Position numbers and translations under genes: made by a program
DNA from: Mucinivorans sp036654415
GTDB taxonomy: Bacteria > Bacteroidota > Bacteroidia > Bacteroidales > Rikenellaceae
Assembly: GCA_036654415.1 (NCBI GenBank)
Contig: JAVVSB010000002.1
Span: 1 to 64,000, forward strand
DNA: 64,000 nt
Direction of reading: 5' to 3'
Shown here: positions 55,488-63,628 of the stretch, one piece after another
How the letters are laid out: the number at the start of each line of letters is the position of its first letter
How positions within the stretch are numbered: position 1 is the stretch's first letter
The notes under the pieces: model-generated
Database searches by the model: none
What the model was told of the DNA's origin: nothing
Seen by the model: the letters and a program-made list of their open reading frames with translations, nothing else

Positions 55488-57737
55488 ATGAAAAACATCT
55501 CTATTTTCGTTGCCTTGCTGCTCTTTGTGGCTTGCGTACCATCGCCCAAGGCGGTCTCTGTAATTCCAGAACCTCTGCACTGCACCGTTAGTGAGGGGTC
55601 TTTTACTCTAAATCCCAAGGATAAGATTGCCTGTCCCGAGGAGCTTAATTCAGTGGCCGAATATATGGTTCAGGCCATAAAAGCTTCGGTGGGGCTTGAC
55701 TTGACGGTTGCTCCTGCTGGAGAGCAGGGTGCTATCACACTGAGCTTGGGGCTCGAAAACCCCAACCCCGAGGCCTACACTCTTACCATTAATGGTGATG
55801 GCATCCATATTCAGGGCTCTACAGTGCGTGGGGTGATTATGGCTGTGGCCACTCTAGAGCAGCTTTTGGAGAACGACAGCTCCAAGGCGGCTGTGCTGGC
55901 CTACGTTCAGATTGAGGATGAGCCACGTTTTGAGTATCGTGGTATGCACCTTGATGTCTCGCGCCACTTCTACACCACGGAGCAGGTTAAGGGTTTTCTG
56001 GACTTGATGGCACGCTACAAACTCAATAAATTTCACTGGCACCTAACCGACGACCAGGGGTGGCGTATAGAGATTAAAAAATATCCACTGCTCACCGAAA
56101 AAGGGGCCTGGCGACAACTCAACTGGCAGGACCGCCAGTGTCAGAGCTATCAAAAAGAGTTAGATGACCCCGATTTTGAGCTACCAGCCGAATTTATGAA
56201 GATATCCGATGGTGACACCCTCTATGGCGGATTCTACACCCAGCAGCAGATACGTGAGGTGGTGGCCTATGCCGCACAGCGTGGCATCGACGTGCTACCC
56301 GAGTTGGATATGCCAGGTCACTTGATGGCCGCCCTGACGGGTTATCCCGAACTCTCGTGCAAGGGGCAGGCACGTTGGGGAGCCTCTTTCTCCGACCCTC
56401 TCTGTCTGGGTAAAGAGGTATCATTGCAGATGGCCAAGGATATTTATACCGAAGTTGCTGAGCTCTTTCCTTATGAATATATGCACCTAGGGGCTGACGA
56501 GGTGGAGTGGACCTCGTGGAAGGCTTGTCCCTACTGTCAGAGGCGTATTGTCACCGAAAAACTCACGGGTGTAGAGCAGCTTCAGTCTTGGTTTGTTCAC
56601 CAGATGGAGCGTCATTTCAACTCTTTAGGCAAAAAGCTAATCGGTTGGGACGAAATCTTGGCTGGGGGTCTATCGCCTACGGCCACTATCATGTGGTGGC
56701 GCGATTGGGCACCCGAGGCTGTGCCTACGGCCACCGCTGCTGGCAACAAGGCTATCATCTCGCCCTGCTTTTCGATGTATCTCGATGCTTGGGAGAGCAA
56801 AGGGTCGTTAGAGGGGACCTACAACTACGAGCCTGTGGGCAAGAACCTTTCCGAGGCTCAGGCGGCCAATATCATGGGGGTTCAGGGCAACCTATGGTGC
56901 GAAACCATCCCCACGGTGCGCCGTGCTCAACACCAACTCTTTCCCCGCCTGTTGGCCATTGCCGAGACAGGTTGGAGCGCGCCCACGCTAAAAAATTGGG
57001 AGAAGTTCCAACAGAAATTCATCACCGAGGTAGACTACCTCGATATGCACCATGTGAACTACCGTCTGCCAGATTTGACAGGTTTTTCGGATGTAAATGT
57101 CTTTATGGATAGTATGTTTGTTGAGGTGGAGTCAATCTTGCCCAATATCACCATTCGCTACACCACAGACGGTACAATGCCCACGACCACCTCGACCAAG
57201 TATGAGGGTAAATTCCCCATCACCAGTAGTGCCAAATACCGCTTCCGTGGTTTCCGTCCCGACAGTACCTCTGGAGAGGTCTACACGGCCGAGTACCGCA
57301 AGGAGGTTTGTGCCCCCGCCATCGAGCCTCTGCCCACCAAGGCCAGCATGACGCAGTATGAGTACAAGGGGCGCAAGTGTGCCGATATAACCACCGCCCC
57401 CAAGGTTAAGCAGTGGGCCCTGGACTCAGTGGCCCTGCCCGCAGGGCTCAAGGGGTGGTTGGGGCTTATCTACCAGGGTATGTTCGAGGTTCCACAGGAT
57501 GGTATTTATAGCTTCTCGCTTAAGTCTAACGATGGCTCGATGCTCTATGTCGATGGTGCAGAGCTTATTAACAACGATGGCCCCCACGGAGACAAGGTGA
57601 TGGTGGTGCAAAAAGCTTTGGCTAAAGGGCTCCATAGTGTGCGTGGCGAGTTTTTCGACATGAACAACGGTGGATGTTTCCAGGTGAAGATAAAAGGGGA
57701 GGGCGATGCTGATTTTAAAATACTTAAAATAAAATAA
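55488..57737 (+). CDS. Beta-N-acetylhexosaminidase, GH20 lipoprotein with PA14-like tail
   Basis: 749 residues. Lipoprotein signal MKNISIFVALLLFVAC. GH20 N-domain (about 25-140) and barrel with FEYRGMHLDVSRHFYTTEQV, NKFHWHLTDDQGWR, and catalytic Asp-Glu in YMHLGADEVEWTSW near residue 330 (Ala where most have Gly). After about 540: a chitobiase-type piece (ITIRYTTDGTMPTTTSTKYE) and a C-terminal PA14-like domain (GMFEVPQDGIYSFSLKSNDG, SMLYVDGAELINNDGPHGDK), a glycan-binding module. Differs from the GH20 at 38451 in its tail, so the two probably meet different glycans. Confidence 0.92.
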   Translation: MKNISIFVALLLFVACVPSPKAVSVIPEPLHCTVSEGSFTLNPKDKIACPEELNSVAEYMVQAIKASVGLDLTVAPAGEQGAITLSLGLENPNPEAYTLTINGDGIHIQGSTVRGVIMAVATLEQLLENDSSKAAVLAYVQIEDEPRFEYRGMHLDVSRHFYTTEQVKGFLDLMARYKLNKFHWHLTDDQGWRIEIKKYPLLTEKGAWRQLNWQDRQCQSYQKELDDPDFELPAEFMKISDGDTLYGGFYTQQQIREVVAYAAQRGIDVLPELDMPGHLMAALTGYPELSCKGQARWGASFSDPLCLGKEVSLQMAKDIYTEVAELFPYEYMHLGADEVEWTSWKACPYCQRRIVTEKLTGVEQLQSWFVHQMERHFNSLGKKLIGWDEILAGGLSPTATIMWWRDWAPEAVPTATAAGNKAIISPCFSMYLDAWESKGSLEGTYNYEPVGKNLSEAQAANIMGVQGNLWCETIPTVRRAQHQLFPRLLAIAETGWSAPTLKNWEKFQQKFITEVDYLDMHHVNYRLPDLTGFSDVNVFMDSMFVEVESILPNITIRYTTDGTMPTTTSTKYEGKFPITSSAKYRFRGFRPDSTSGEVYTAEYRKEVCAPAIEPLPTKASMTQYEYKGRKCADITTAPKVKQWALDSVALPAGLKGWLGLIYQGMFEVPQDGIYSFSLKSNDGSMLYVDGAELINNDGPHGDKVMVVQKALAKGLHSVRGEFFDMNNGGCFQVKIKGEGDADFKILKIK

Positions 57738-57741
57738 AGAG

Positions 57742-58401
57742 ATGAAATTTTTTCTTGACACAGCCAACCTCGACCAAATTCGTCAGGGGGTTGAACTGGG
57801 GGTTATTGATGGGGTGACCACTAACCCGTCGCTTATGGCCAAAGAGGGTGTCTCAGGTAGCCAAGACATTGCTCAGCATTACGTTACCATCTGCGAGATG
57901 GTGGGGCCAGGGGCCGATGTTTCGGCCGAGGTGCTCTCTACTGATTTCGAGCAGATGATGGTAGAGGGTAGGGCCTTGGCAGCCCTGCATCCCAATATTG
58001 TGGTGAAGGTTCCCTGCACCAGAGATGGTATCCGTGCCATTAAGTGTTTTGATGATGAGGGCATTCGCACCAACTGTACGCTTATTTTTACCATTGGTCA
58101 GGCTCTTTTGGCGGCCAAGGCTGGGGCCAGCTATGTGTCGCCTTTTGTGGGGCGGTTGGACGATATAGCCTCAGACGGAATCCAACTGGTCAACGACATA
58201 GTGGATGTCTTTGACACCTATAATATGTCTACCGAAGTTTTGGCTGCCTCTATCCGTTCCACTCAGCATATTATTCAGTGTTTGGGTGCTGGGGCCCATG
58301 TGGCCACCTGCCCGCTCTCGGCCATTTTGGGGCTGCTTAACCACCCGCTCACCGACAAGGGGTTAGCCATCTTTGCCGAGGCCACCAAGAAGTTGCAATA
58401 A
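57742..58401 (+). CDS. fsa: Transaldolase-family aldolase (fructose-6-phosphate aldolase type)
   Basis: 219 residues. Small transaldolase-like barrel: MKFFLDTANLDQIRQGVELG, VTTNPSLMAKEG, Schiff-base Lys in NIVVKVPCTRDGI near residue 86, NCTLIFTIGQALLAAKAGAS and SPFVGRLDD. Proteins of this size are either fructose-6-phosphate aldolase or transaldolase; both use the same lysine and cannot be parted by sequence here. Gap of 4 bases after the GH20 gene, so they are cotranscribed. Followed by a terminator. Confidence 0.88.
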   Translation: MKFFLDTANLDQIRQGVELGVIDGVTTNPSLMAKEGVSGSQDIAQHYVTICEMVGPGADVSAEVLSTDFEQMMVEGRALAALHPNIVVKVPCTRDGIRAIKCFDDEGIRTNCTLIFTIGQALLAAKAGASYVSPFVGRLDDIASDGIQLVNDIVDVFDTYNMSTEVLAASIRSTQHIIQCLGAGAHVATCPLSAILGLLNHPLTDKGLAIFAEATKKLQ

Positions 58402-58448
58402 CCGAAGGGGGCTAGTGGTAACCATTTTTCCCCTAGGTTCTATATAAA

Positions 58449-58486
58449 AATAAGGAGCTGTTTTTTAACAGCTCCTTATTTTTTTT
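58449..58486. terminator. Bidirectional terminator between transaldolase and cyclophilin genes
   Basis: AATAAGGAGCTGTT / AACAGCTCCTTATT stem with TTTT-type loop and T run; the gene on the other strand ends 18 bases later. Confidence 0.88.
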
Positions 58487-58503
58487 GAGTAAATGGTGAT
58501 TTT

Positions 58504-59223
58504 TTAGAGGTTGTTTTTATCCTCCACCATCTTCACCGTGACATTTTTTATATAGATATCCTCAATGGGGCGGTCGCCCTTGATGGTGGGCTGCTGCGAA
58601 ATCTCGACCACTGTTTTCATTCCGTCGACCACTTCTCCAAAAACAGTGTACTGCCCATCGAGATGGGGTGCACCGCCAAGGCTCTTGTATACCTGTTCGC
58701 GCTCTGGGGTAAGCGTCTGTCCGCCACGCTTGGCAATACGCTCTGCGGCCTTGAGCAGTGAGCTGTCGCTGTGTATTTTGCCCGCCACAATAAAGAATTG
58801 CGAACCGTGGGAGTCTCGTCGAGGGTTCATCTCATCATCCTCGCGTGCAGCGGCTAATGCTCCAGCCTTGTGGAAATAGTTTGGTCGTATTTCGGCTGGG
58901 ATGGTGTAAGAGGGGCCCCCTTGGCCATAGAGCCTCACCGTCGAGGCCTCGCGCGAGTCGGGGTCACCCGTCTGAATCATAAAATCTTTTATGGTACGAT
59001 GGAAAAGCAGATGGTCGTAATACCCTGTTTTGCAGAGTTTTATAAAATTATCGCGATGGAGTGGGGTGTCGTTGTAGAGCTTGACCCGCAACATCCCCTT
59101 TGAGGTGTTAAAGGTGACCTCCCAATGGGCATTGACACCTATTTTGAGCTCCGACTTCTTCTGTGCCCAACCCCCCAACACGCTCATCATCAACACAGCG
59201 GCCAAAAGAATAGATTTGTTCAT
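58504..59223 (-). CDS. Secreted peptidyl-prolyl isomerase, cyclophilin type
   Basis: 239 residues. Signal peptide MNKSILLAAVLMMSVLGGWA. Cyclophilin core: TPLHRDNFIKLCKTGYYDHL, LFHRTIKDFMIQTGDPDS with catalytic Arg, HGSQFFIVAGK, and YTVFGEVVDGMKTV. An insertion of about 40 residues (IHSDSSLLKAAERIAKRGGQ region) is common in Bacteroidota versions. Helps fold periplasmic proteins. The frame is open to 59328, but that part is the tRNA-Arg gene, so the ATG at 59223 is used. It starts 21 bases after the tRNA. Confidence 0.92.
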   Translation of the reverse strand: MNKSILLAAVLMMSVLGGWAQKKSELKIGVNAHWEVTFNTSKGMLRVKLYNDTPLHRDNFIKLCKTGYYDHLLFHRTIKDFMIQTGDPDSREASTVRLYGQGGPSYTIPAEIRPNYFHKAGALAAAREDDEMNPRRDSHGSQFFIVAGKIHSDSSLLKAAERIAKRGGQTLTPEREQVYKSLGGAPHLDGQYTVFGEVVDGMKTVVEISQQPTIKGDRPIEDIYIKNVTVKMVEDKNNL

Positions 59224-59243
59224 CTCAGAAAATTTAGTTGTAG

Positions 59244-59315
59244 TAGCCCCGACGGGAATCGAACCCATATCAATGGTACCGGAAACCATCATTCTATCCA
59301 TTAAACTACAAGGCC
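59244..59315 (-). tRNA. tRNA-Arg (anticodon CCG)
   Basis: 72 bases, cloverleaf by eye: acceptor GGCCTTG / CGGGGCT (with three G-U pairs), D arm with AATGGATA loop, anticodon arm ATGGT-TTCCGGT-ACCAT with perfect stem and anticodon CCG, T arm ATGGG-TTCGATT-CCCGT. No CCA is encoded. Reads CGG codons. It lies upstream of the cyclophilin gene and may share its transcript. Confidence 0.88.
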
Positions 59316-59349
59316 TTGTAGGCGACAAATGTACTATTTTTTTGGTGAA

Positions 59350-60351
59350 TCACAAAATATTGCTTTGGTAGACCACCTCCGCAGGAATCACTACCATGGG
59401 TACATCTATGAGTCCATTATTTTTCGTGGCTGAGGTTGCAACATCCAAAGAGCTGCTATACTGATTAATAGCTCTTATCGTTTGTTTGATATACTCCTGT
59501 GGATTTTTATCCACGGTCATGGTCTGTTGTGATTTGAGTATGAGTTGGCGCGAGAGTTTGCTGTTGCCCTGTCCTGTGATAATAGGGTAGGGCCTATCGC
59601 CGAGTGCTGTAATAACCTCGACCACCCCCTGCGCCATAAGGTCGCTGGAGGTCAAAATGGCATCTGGTAGCGACCCATCTGCGTAGTAGGTATGGAGTAT
59701 ATTTTGGAAATAGGCCATTGTCTGCTCCTTGGACCACCCTCCCACCGAGTTCTCTGCCATGGTTGTGTGGCCGCTGGGCACGCTCCATAGGCCGCTGCTC
59801 ACATTTTGTTGCACACACGACCACATCCCCTCGAAGAGCTCCTTGGAGTACAAATCGTTGGCCCCACCTGAGAGTATCTCAATGCGTCCACCCCTGGGGA
59901 GCTCTGCCACGGCCTTCCCCTCCATCCTCCCTATCTGGTGGCCATCGCAGGCGATAAATAGGTCCACATCCGGGGTCTCTTCTTGCAGCCGTTCGTAGCA
60001 TATTATTTTGGTTCCCCCTCCTCGTACTTGGGCCAGGGCCTGGTTTATGGCCTTGGAGTGGGGGTCCAAGCTCACCAGCACCATCGAACTCAAGTTTAGG
60101 TCAACCACACTTTGAATGGCCTCTACCTGTTGCTGAACATCATTTGAAATATCGACATAGACTTCATAATCATGCTCGCCCAAGGCTAGGGTTATCGAGT
60201 TTAGCTCGCTTAACCACCGTGGATTATCGTCGGCCGGAAATAGCAGAGCCACCGAGCCATCACTCCATGGAGCAAAGTCCGAGGTGGCTCCACAGCCCAC
60301 CATAAGGGCCATCAGAGGCCCCAGGAGCATAATTTTTATTAGATTTATCAT
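59350..60351 (-). CDS. Orphan sugar-binding lipoprotein (periplasmic binding protein type 1)
   Basis: 333 residues. Lipoprotein signal MINLIKIMLLGPLMALMVGC. Ribose/xylose-binding fold: VALLFPADDNPRWLSELNSI, VEAIQSVVDLNLSSMVLVSL, IACDGHQIGRMEGKAVAEL, and LPDAILTSSDLMAQGVVEVI then PIITGQGN. In most bacteria it would feed an ABC permease or a sensor kinase; neither is close by. Overlaps the exonuclease gene by 4 bases (ATGA). It may serve as a sugar sensor or as a solute-binding part of a distant system. Confidence 0.85.
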   Translation of the reverse strand: MINLIKIMLLGPLMALMVGCGATSDFAPWSDGSVALLFPADDNPRWLSELNSITLALGEHDYEVYVDISNDVQQQVEAIQSVVDLNLSSMVLVSLDPHSKAINQALAQVRGGGTKIICYERLQEETPDVDLFIACDGHQIGRMEGKAVAELPRGGRIEILSGGANDLYSKELFEGMWSCVQQNVSSGLWSVPSGHTTMAENSVGGWSKEQTMAYFQNILHTYYADGSLPDAILTSSDLMAQGVVEVITALGDRPYPIITGQGNSKLSRQLILKSQQTMTVDKNPQEYIKQTIRAINQYSSSLDVATSATKNNGLIDVPMVVIPAEVVYQSNIL

Positions 60352-60935
60352 TTTGTCAGTGGGGCTGTGGCCATCAATACTTGGTATATTTTTTGGCAGA
60401 CCCAGGCATCCATGGCTGCATACTCCTGCTGAGCGGGGGTTAGTCGTGCGGCCTCCCAGTTGCTCAGACGCTGAGCCTTACTGATTTTAATCTCCAACAC
60501 AATGGCTCCCATCTTTTTGACGCTTTTGTCCTGTATGCCCCAGCGGGCCACTATTTTTTGCAGGTCAACAAAGCCTCCAGGCTCAAAGGGCACCTGTTTT
60601 TGCAACCCTTTTATATCGTCGTTGATGGCAGCACCAATCTTTAGAACTCGTTTGTCGGAGAGCACTCTCACCACACCCGCTGAGAGGGGGCATAGTAGCA
60701 GTCGGAAAAGTATGGCCACCCGCGGTGTTGAAATCTGGAGCAGCGACATCCTGTAGCTCACTCCGCGGGCAAAGGCGGGGCGGGTTTCGGTGTCGAAGCC
60801 CAAGAGTGGTTCACCCTGTAAAATCTGCTCGGCCTGGGCCATAGTTTGTGGCGAATCGACCACCAAAATCTCACCATCGAAATGGGGAGTGGGTAGCAGG
60901 GAGAGCTCTTGTGGTGATATGGTAGAGAGAAACAT
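60348..60935 (-). CDS. 3'-5' exonuclease, DEDDy type (RNase D-like domain)
   Basis: 195 residues, a bare exonuclease domain without HRDC. Metal ligands: Asp and Glu in LLGFDTETRPAF near residue 47, Asp in KIGAAINDDIKGLQ near 105, and YAAMDAWVCQKIYQVL with Tyr and Asp near 175. Trims single-stranded RNA or DNA ends. It is upstream of the sugar-binding lipoprotein with a 4-base overlap, an unlikely functional pair. Confidence 0.88.
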   Translation of the reverse strand: MFLSTISPQELSLLPTPHFDGEILVVDSPQTMAQAEQILQGEPLLGFDTETRPAFARGVSYRMSLLQISTPRVAILFRLLLCPLSAGVVRVLSDKRVLKIGAAINDDIKGLQKQVPFEPGGFVDLQKIVARWGIQDKSVKKMGAIVLEIKISKAQRLSNWEAARLTPAQQEYAAMDAWVCQKIYQVLMATAPLTK

Positions 60936-61119
60936 GGTGCGAAGTTACGCTTTTTTTGCGAAAAACCACATAGCGAAGCGAAGCGGGGCATCTCGGTAAA
61001 AGTTTTTGGATGACTTTTTCTCTCCACACCTGCCCCCGAGAAGTATCTTCACAGCTCTACTAAAAAAGGCTCAATAGAGCTCCCCACCACTTGAGTTTCT
61101 CAATTCCACATATTTTATT

Positions 61120-61127
61120 TACCTTTG
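61120..61127 (+). promoter_or_regulatory. -7 box of efp
   Basis: TACCTTTG, 31 bases before the ATG at 61159. No TTTG at normal spacing. Confidence 0.6.
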
Positions 61128-61158
61128 CCCCCAAAATACTAAAAGTAAAAACAGACAA

Positions 61159-61725
61159 ATGGCAACAACAGCAGACATTAAAAACGGAATGTGTATTGAG
61201 TTCAACGGCAAAACATATTTCATCGTAGAGTTTCAGCACGTAAAACCAGGTAAAGGACCAGCCTTTGTGCGTACCAAATTGCGTAACCTCGAAAACGGAC
61301 GAACCATCGACAATACCTTTACCGCTGGCGTGGCCATTGAACCCGTCAGGGTTGAACGACGCCCCTACCAATACCTCTACGAGGATGACTTGGGCTGCAA
61401 CTTTATGCACACTGAAACCTTTGAACAGATTCATATCGACCGCAACCTTATCGAAAACAACGACCTGATGAAAGAGGGCCAAGTGCTCGAGGTTATGTTC
61501 CATACCGAAAAGGATATAGTCCTTTCGGCCGAACTGCCCCCCCTTATTGAGATGGAGGTGGTCTACACCGAACCTGGTTTCAAGGGGGATACGGCCAGCA
61601 GTAACAGCCTAAAACCTGCCGAGGTCGAAACTGGAGCCACCGTGCGCGTTCCGCTATTCATTGGCGTGGGCGAGAAGATTCGCGTGGATAGCCGCACACG
61701 CGAGTACTACGAACGTATCAAATAA
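61159..61725 (+). CDS. efp: Elongation factor P
   Basis: 188 residues, three beta-barrel domains. Eases peptide bond formation at proline runs. The modified position is the lysine in HVKPGKGPAFVRTKLRN near residue 34. C-terminal YRIDSRTREY-type end reads EKIRVDSRTREYYER. Length and fold are standard. Lysine at the tip suggests modification of the EpmA type or none; no epmA/epmB is in the window. Confidence 0.96.
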   Translation: MATTADIKNGMCIEFNGKTYFIVEFQHVKPGKGPAFVRTKLRNLENGRTIDNTFTAGVAIEPVRVERRPYQYLYEDDLGCNFMHTETFEQIHIDRNLIENNDLMKEGQVLEVMFHTEKDIVLSAELPPLIEMEVVYTEPGFKGDTASSNSLKPAEVETGATVRVPLFIGVGEKIRVDSRTREYYERIK

Positions 61726-61824
61726 GAAGGGAATCCAAAAAAATTATTTTTTCTTTTTCGCCCCCAAAAAGCCTCTGGGAAAATATGATTTTTAGACATC
61801 ACCCGTTAAAAATAACAAACTATC

Positions 61825-63429
61825 ATGTCAGAATTTAAGTATCAAGAGCCATTTCCGCTCTCAGGCGACACCACCGAGTACCGCCTTTTGACCAAGGAGT
61901 ATGTAAGCGAAGTGGAGTGCGATGGGCGCAAGATTTTGAAGGTCGACCCCCGTGCTCTGGAGCTCCTCTCCAAGGAGGCCTTTAGCGATGTGTCGTTCTA
62001 CCTTAGGGCTTCGCATCTTGAGAAGTTGGTCTCTATTCTGAGCGACCCTGAAGCCTCAGATAACGACAAATTTGTGGCCTACACCTTGTTGCTCAACCAG
62101 GTGGTCTCGGCCCAGGGTGAGCTACCCACCTGCCAGGATACAGGTACAGCCATCGTCTCGGCCTACAAGGGCGAGAATGTCTACACTGGAGTCAACGATG
62201 CCGAACGACTCTCTAAGGGGGTCTACGACACCTACCAGGAGCGCAATCTCCGTTTTTCTCAGGTTGTCCCCTTCTCCATGACGCAGGAGAAAAACAGTGG
62301 CAACAACCTGCCCGCCCAAATTGACATCTACGCCACCGAGGGTAGCTGCTATAAGTTCCTCTTTATGACCAAGGGTGGAGGTTCGGCTAACAAGACCTAC
62401 CTCTATCAGCAGACCAAGGCTCTGCTTACAGAAGAGGGGCTCACCAACTTTATTAAGAGCAAGATTAGCGACCTAGGTACGGCCGCTTGCCCCCCATACC
62501 ACCTAGCGGTGGTTATTGGTGGCACCAGTGCCGAGGCCAATTTGGCTGCTGTCAAAAAAGCATCGGCCCACTATTATGACAACCTGCCCACCTCGGGTAA
62601 TGATGGGGGGCGTGCCTTCCGCGATGTGGAGTGGGAAGAGAAAATCACCAATATCTGTCGTCAAAGCGGTGTTGGAGCTCAATTTGGGGGCAAGTATTTG
62701 GTGCATGATGTGCGGGTGATACGCCTGCCTCGCCATGCAGCCTCGTGCCCCGTTGGCATTGGGGTTAGCTGCTCGGCCGACCGTAATATTAAGGCCAAAA
62801 TCACAGGTGAGGGCATCTTTTTGGAACAGTTAGAGAAAAACCCAGCCCGTTTCCTTCCTGCTGTGGCTCCTTATCTGGCTCCAGCTGTGGAGATTGACCT
62901 TGACAAGGGGATGGATGCAGTGCGTGCCGAACTATCTAAATACCCCATCAAGACACGCCTTAATGTGCGTGGTACGTTGATTGTGGCTCGCGATATTGCC
63001 CATGCCGAGATTAAGAAATTGGTTGACGCTGGTGGTGCGATGCCCGAATATTTCAAGAACCACCCCATCTACTACGCTGGCCCCGCCAAAACCCCTAAGG
63101 GGATGGCCTCGGGTAGCTTTGGCCCTACTACGGCTGGCCGTATGGACCCCTATGTTGACCTGTTCCAATCTATGGGCGGCTCGATGATTATGGTGGCCAA
63201 GGGTAACCGTAGCAAGGCGGTAACTGATGCTTGTCAAAAGCATGGAGGCTTCTACTTGGGCTCCATTGGTGGCCCTGCCGCTGTCTTGGCCAAGAACAGT
63301 ATCAAGTCGGTCGAGGTTGTGGACTTCCCCGAGTTGGGCATGGAGGCTGTGCGTAAAATTTATGTCGAGAATTTCCCTGCTTTTATCATTGTGGATGACA
63401 AGGGTAACGACTTTTTTGCCGCTCTATAA
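61825..63429 (+). CDS. fumA: Class I fumarate hydratase (4Fe-4S)
   Basis: 534 residues joining alpha and beta parts. Converts fumarate and malate. Cluster cysteines: PTCQDTGTA near residue 105, GTAACPPYH near 224, and AASCPVGIGVSC near 315. The C-terminal beta part has ARDIAHAEIKKLVDAGGAMP, then AKTPKGMASGSFGPTTAGRM and GNRSKAVTDACQKHGGFYLG. Oxygen-sensitive, consistent with an anaerobe that ferments to succinate. A terminator follows. Confidence 0.94.
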   Translation: MSEFKYQEPFPLSGDTTEYRLLTKEYVSEVECDGRKILKVDPRALELLSKEAFSDVSFYLRASHLEKLVSILSDPEASDNDKFVAYTLLLNQVVSAQGELPTCQDTGTAIVSAYKGENVYTGVNDAERLSKGVYDTYQERNLRFSQVVPFSMTQEKNSGNNLPAQIDIYATEGSCYKFLFMTKGGGSANKTYLYQQTKALLTEEGLTNFIKSKISDLGTAACPPYHLAVVIGGTSAEANLAAVKKASAHYYDNLPTSGNDGGRAFRDVEWEEKITNICRQSGVGAQFGGKYLVHDVRVIRLPRHAASCPVGIGVSCSADRNIKAKITGEGIFLEQLEKNPARFLPAVAPYLAPAVEIDLDKGMDAVRAELSKYPIKTRLNVRGTLIVARDIAHAEIKKLVDAGGAMPEYFKNHPIYYAGPAKTPKGMASGSFGPTTAGRMDPYVDLFQSMGGSMIMVAKGNRSKAVTDACQKHGGFYLGSIGGPAAVLAKNSIKSVEVVDFPELGMEAVRKIYVENFPAFIIVDDKGNDFFAAL

Positions 63430-63447
63430 TATTGGTATAAACTTTCT

Positions 63448-63490
63448 AAAGGGAGCCACCTGCTTTAAGTAGAGGTGGCCCCCTTTTTTT
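63448..63490 (+). terminator. Rho-independent terminator of fumarase
   Basis: GGGAGCCACCT / AGGTGGCCCCC stem with a CTTTAAGT-type loop and seven T residues. The T tract also supplies the -33 box of the next promoter. Confidence 0.88.
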
Positions 63491-63518
63491 GTGGTTATGC
63501 TGATTTTTTTTACCTTTG
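63488..63518 (+). promoter_or_regulatory. Promoter of the CusA/CzcA-type pump gene
   Basis: TTTG (63488-63491), exactly 19 bases, TACCTTTG (63511-63518). Leader of about 105 bases that contains repeat copy I. Confidence 0.75.
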
Positions 63519-63533
63519 ACACCCTCTGATGGC

Positions 63534-63607
63534 TTAGAGGCTGTTTTAATTTGTTCTCAAAATTTTATTACTGCTATTTTTTCGCTGATTTGCCGAAGGG
63601 TCATAGT
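63534..63607 (+). repeat. MITE-like intergenic repeat copy I
   Basis: TTAGAGGCTGTTTTAA then TTTGTTCTCAAAATTTTATT and ACTGCTATTTTTTCGCTGAT. Inside the untranslated leader of the following gene. Confidence 0.62.
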
Positions 63608-63628
63608 TCAATTAAAAATAAAAAACAG

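Noticed and set aside
59224..59328. Extended N-terminus of the cyclophilin-type isomerase
   Set aside because: The stretch is the tRNA-Arg gene; the inner ATG begins a normal signal peptide.
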